From: Bathymodiolus brooksi
Taxonomy: Eukaryota > Mollusca > Bivalvia > Mytilida > Modiolidae
DNA: 64,000 bases
Assembly: GCA_963680875.1 (NCBI GenBank)
Contig: OY804583.1
Span: 38,065,982-38,129,981 of the forward strand
Direction of reading: 5' to 3'
Part shown: piece after piece, positions 61,603 through 64,000 of the stretch
Numbering within the stretch: the first letter of the stretch is position 1
Layout: each line of letters begins with the position of its first letter
Position numbers and translations under genes: made by a program
Notes under the pieces: generated by a model
Database searches by the model: none
Told to the model about the DNA's origin: nothing
What the model saw: the letters and a program-made list of their open reading frames with translations, nothing else

Positions 61603-64000
61603 CATAGAAGTGCTTCCCACATGTGACTTCAATAAAAAGTGGCTGGGTTTAACTAGTTTTATTGACATAAAGCTCCCCTCTTAGTGAAACACTGCTTTCA
61701 TAGAAGTGCTTCCCACATGTGACTTCAATAAAAAGTGGCTGGGTTTAACTAGTTTTATTGACCTAAAGCTCCCCTCTTAGTGAAACACTGCATTCGTAGA
61801 AGTGCTTCCCACATGTGACTTCAATAAAAGGTGGCTGGGTTTAACTAGTTTTATTGACCTAAATCTTCCCTCTTAGTCAAACACTACGTTCATAGAAGTG
61901 CTTCCCATATGTGACTTCAATAAAAAGTGGCTGGGTTTAACTAGTTTTATTGACCTAAAGCTCCCCTCTTAGTGAAACACTGCTTTCATAGAAGTGCTTC
62001 CCACATGTGACTTCAATAAAAAGTGGCTGGGCTTAACTAGTTTTATTGACCTAAAGCTCCCCTCTTAGTGAAACACTGCGTTCATAGAAGTGCTTCCCAC
62101 ATGTGATTTCAATAAAAAGTGGCTGGGTTTAACTAGTTTTATTGACCTAAAGCTCCCCTCTTAGTGAAACACTGCTTTCATAGAAGTGCTTCCCACATGT
62201 GACTTCAATAAAAAGTGGCTGGGTTTAACTAGTTGTATTGACCTAAAGCTCCCCTCTAGCTAAAACACTGTGTTCATAGAAGGTGCTTTTCACATGTGAC
62301 TTCAATAAAAAGTGGCTGGGTTTAACTAGTTTTATTGACCTAAAGCTCCCCTCTTAGTGAAACATTGCGTTCATAGAAGTGCTTCCCACATGTGACTTCA
62401 ATAAAAAGTGGCTGGGTTTAACTAGTTTTATTGACCTAAATCTCCCCTCTTAGTGAAACACTGCGTTCATAGAAGTGCTTCCCACATGTGACTTCAATAA
62501 AAAGTGGCTGGGTTTAACTAGTTTTATTGACCTAAAGCTCCCCTCTTAGTGAAACACTGCTTTCATAGAAGTGATTCCCACATGTGACTTCAATAAAAAG
62601 TGGCTGGGTTTAACTAGTTTTATTGACCTAAAGCTCCCCTCTTAGTGAAACACTGCTTTCATAGAAGTGCTTCCCACATGTGACTTCAATAAAAAGTGGC
62701 TGGGTTTAACAAGTTTTATTGACCTAAAGCTCCCCTCTAGGTGAAACACTGTGTTCATAGAAGGTGCTTACCACATGTGACTTCAATAAAAAGTGGCTGG
62801 GTTTAACTAGTTTTATTGACCAAAATCTCCCCTCTTAGTGAAACACTGCGTTCATAGAAGTGCTTCCCACATGTGACTTCAATAAAAAGTGGCTGGGTTT
62901 AACTAGTTTTATTGGTCTAAAGCTCCCCTCTTAGTGAAGCACTGCATTCATAGAAGTGCTTCCCACATGTGACTTCAATAAAAAGTGGCTGGGTTTAACT
63001 AGTTTTATTGACCTAAAGCTTCCCTCTTAGTCAAACACTACGTTCATAGAAGTGCTTCCCATATGTGACTTCAATAAAAAGTGGCTGGGTTTAACTAGTT
63101 TTATTGACCTAAAGCTCCCGTCTAGGTCAAACACTGTGTTCATAGAAGGTGCTTCCCACATGTGACTTCAATAAAAAGTGGCTTGGTTTAACTAGTTTTA
63201 TTGACCTAAAGCTCCCCTCTTAGTGAAACACTGCATTCATAGAAGTGATTCCCACATGTGACTTCAATAAAATATGGCTGGGTTTAACTAGTTTTATTGA
63301 CCTAAAGCTCCCCTCTTAGTGAAACACTGCGTTCATAGAAGTGCTTCCCACATGTGACTTCAATAAAAAGTGGCTGGGTTTAACTAGTTTTATTGACCTA
63401 AAGCTCCCCTCTTAGTGAAACACTGCTTTCATAGAAGTGCTTCCCACATGTGACTTCAATAAAAAGTGGCTGGGTTTAACTAGTTGTATTGACCTAAAGC
63501 TCCCCTCTAGCTAAAACACTGCGTTCATAGAAGGTGCTTTTCACATGTGACTTCAATAAAAAGTGGCTGGGTTTAACTAGTTTTATTGACCTAAAGCTCC
63601 CCTCTTAGTAAAACACTGCGTTCATAGAAGTGCTTCCCACATGTGACTTCAATAAAACGTGGCTGGGTTTAACTAGTTTTATTGACCTAAAGCTCCCGTC
63701 TAGGTCAAACACTGTGTTCATAGAAGGTGCTTCCCACATGTGACTTCAATAACAAGTGGCTGGGTTTAACTAGTTTTATTGACCTATAGCTCCCCTCTTA
63801 GTGAAACACTGCATTCATAGAAGTGATTCCCACATGTGACTTCAATAAAAAGTGGCTGGGTTTAACTAGTTTTATTGACCTAAAGCTCCCCTCTTAGTGA
63901 AACACTGCTTTCATAGAAGTGCTTCCCATATGTGACTTCAATAAAAAGTGGCTGGGTTTAACTAGTTTTATTGACCTAAAGCTCCCCTCTTAGTGAAACA
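61603..64000. repeat. 33-mer HOR, last copy cut by the window end
   Basis: Twenty-four complete monomers and 89 bases of the 25th (from 63912, the 'cccatatg' type). The order follows the copies at 54875 and 58047. Unlike the copy at 58047, it retains the 'acctatag' monomer near 63784, so the 575-bp deletion is not present here. Confidence 0.93.

Larger units (their letters stand above)
1..64000. repeat. Satellite array of a 96-bp monomer, filling the whole window
   Basis: About 666 head-to-tail monomers, all in one orientation, with no inversion. Distances between diagnostic monomers are always n x 96 plus or minus visible one-base indels, for example 2020 = 21x96+4, 3076 = 32x96+4, 3846 = 40x96+6 and 8168 = 85x96+8. 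I tiled the complete window this way and found no inserted foreign sequence. Common length variants are 97-bp monomers reading 'gaaggtgc' instead of 'gaagtgc', and 95-bp monomers reading 'taaaagtgg' instead of 'taaaaagtgg'. Substitutions recur at a few monomer positions (about 8-15, 36, 70-74, 80-83 and 92-94), while positions 24-35 and 37-54 are nearly invariant. This is typical of eukaryotic satellite DNA. The family and species are not recognised. Confidence 0.99.

Noticed and set aside
1..64000. CRISPR-like array of direct repeats
   Set aside because: There are no unique spacers. The whole 96-bp unit repeats, variation is by point changes, and the array shows HOR structure. This is satellite DNA, not repeat-spacer alternation.
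1..64000. Hidden transposon, gene or unique sequence inside the array
   Set aside because: All intervals between landmarks were accounted for as whole monomers plus visible one-base indels, leaving no unexplained bases.
1..64000. Centromere-specific CENP-B box, or telomeric repeats
   Set aside because: I saw no sequence matching the 17-bp CENP-B box pattern in the monomer or its variants, and no TTAGGG-type runs. A centromeric location is possible but not shown by sequence.
1..64000. Assignment to a named satellite family or species
   Set aside because: I do not recognise the 96-bp monomer. A database search with bases 9904-9999 would be decisive. Naming a species here would be a guess.
1..64000. 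The array as an assembly artefact caused by repeated read stitching
   Set aside because: Consecutive copies differ by private substitutions, indels and chimeric joints, which simple stitching would not create. Large near-identical pairs (8168-bp offset, 3076-bp HOR) still deserve read-level confirmation.

Overview
The whole 64,000-base window is one satellite DNA array. A 96-bp monomer (reference copy 9904-9999, 39 G+C of 96 bases) is repeated head to tail from the first base to the last. Taking position 1 of the monomer as the C of 'catagaag', the window starts exactly on a monomer boundary. It holds 665 complete monomers and ends 89 bases into the 666th. I followed the monomers through the window by their diagnostic variants. 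Every interval between landmark monomers equals a whole number of 96-bp units plus the one-base indels I could see in named monomers. There is therefore no room for an inserted gene, transposon or unique spacer, and both edges of the array lie outside the window.

Such long, homogeneous, layered satellite DNA indicates a nuclear genome of a eukaryote, typically centromeric, pericentromeric or subtelomeric heterochromatin. Nothing in the sequence (no gene, mobile element or telomere motif) identifies the species, and I do not recognise the monomer as a named family.

The monomers are not randomly mixed. They form higher-order repeats (HORs), and the HOR type changes along the window. (1) 1-8271: a 21-monomer, 2020-bp HOR, four copies plus a remnant. 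(2) 8272-11442: irregular. (3) 11443-14328: a 15-monomer, 1443-bp HOR, two copies. (4) 14329-17499: 12-monomer (1153-bp) repeat plus mixed monomers. (5) 17500-23651: a 32-monomer, 3076-bp HOR, two copies. (6) 23652-27325: transition containing a 22-monomer, 2113-bp repeat. (7) 27326-41952: two near-identical 6459-bp segments offset by 8168 bp (85 monomers), with nested 2305-bp and 1250-bp repeats. (8) 41953-44500: transition. (9) 44501-64000: a 33-monomer, 3172-bp HOR with length variants (959, 1438, 2597 and 3846 bp), some grouped into a larger 6.2-6.7 kb pattern.

I find no protein-coding gene, RNA gene, CRISPR array or mobile element. Short minus-strand open frames of 79 codons arise because 96 is divisible by three and one monomer variant lacks the usual stop. 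They are by-products of the repeat. Each monomer does carry two 8-bp palindromes, a plus-strand AATAAA and one CpG that is the most variable site. The main interest is the nested, multi-scale record of unequal exchange, including several chimeric monomers where the exchange points can be located.
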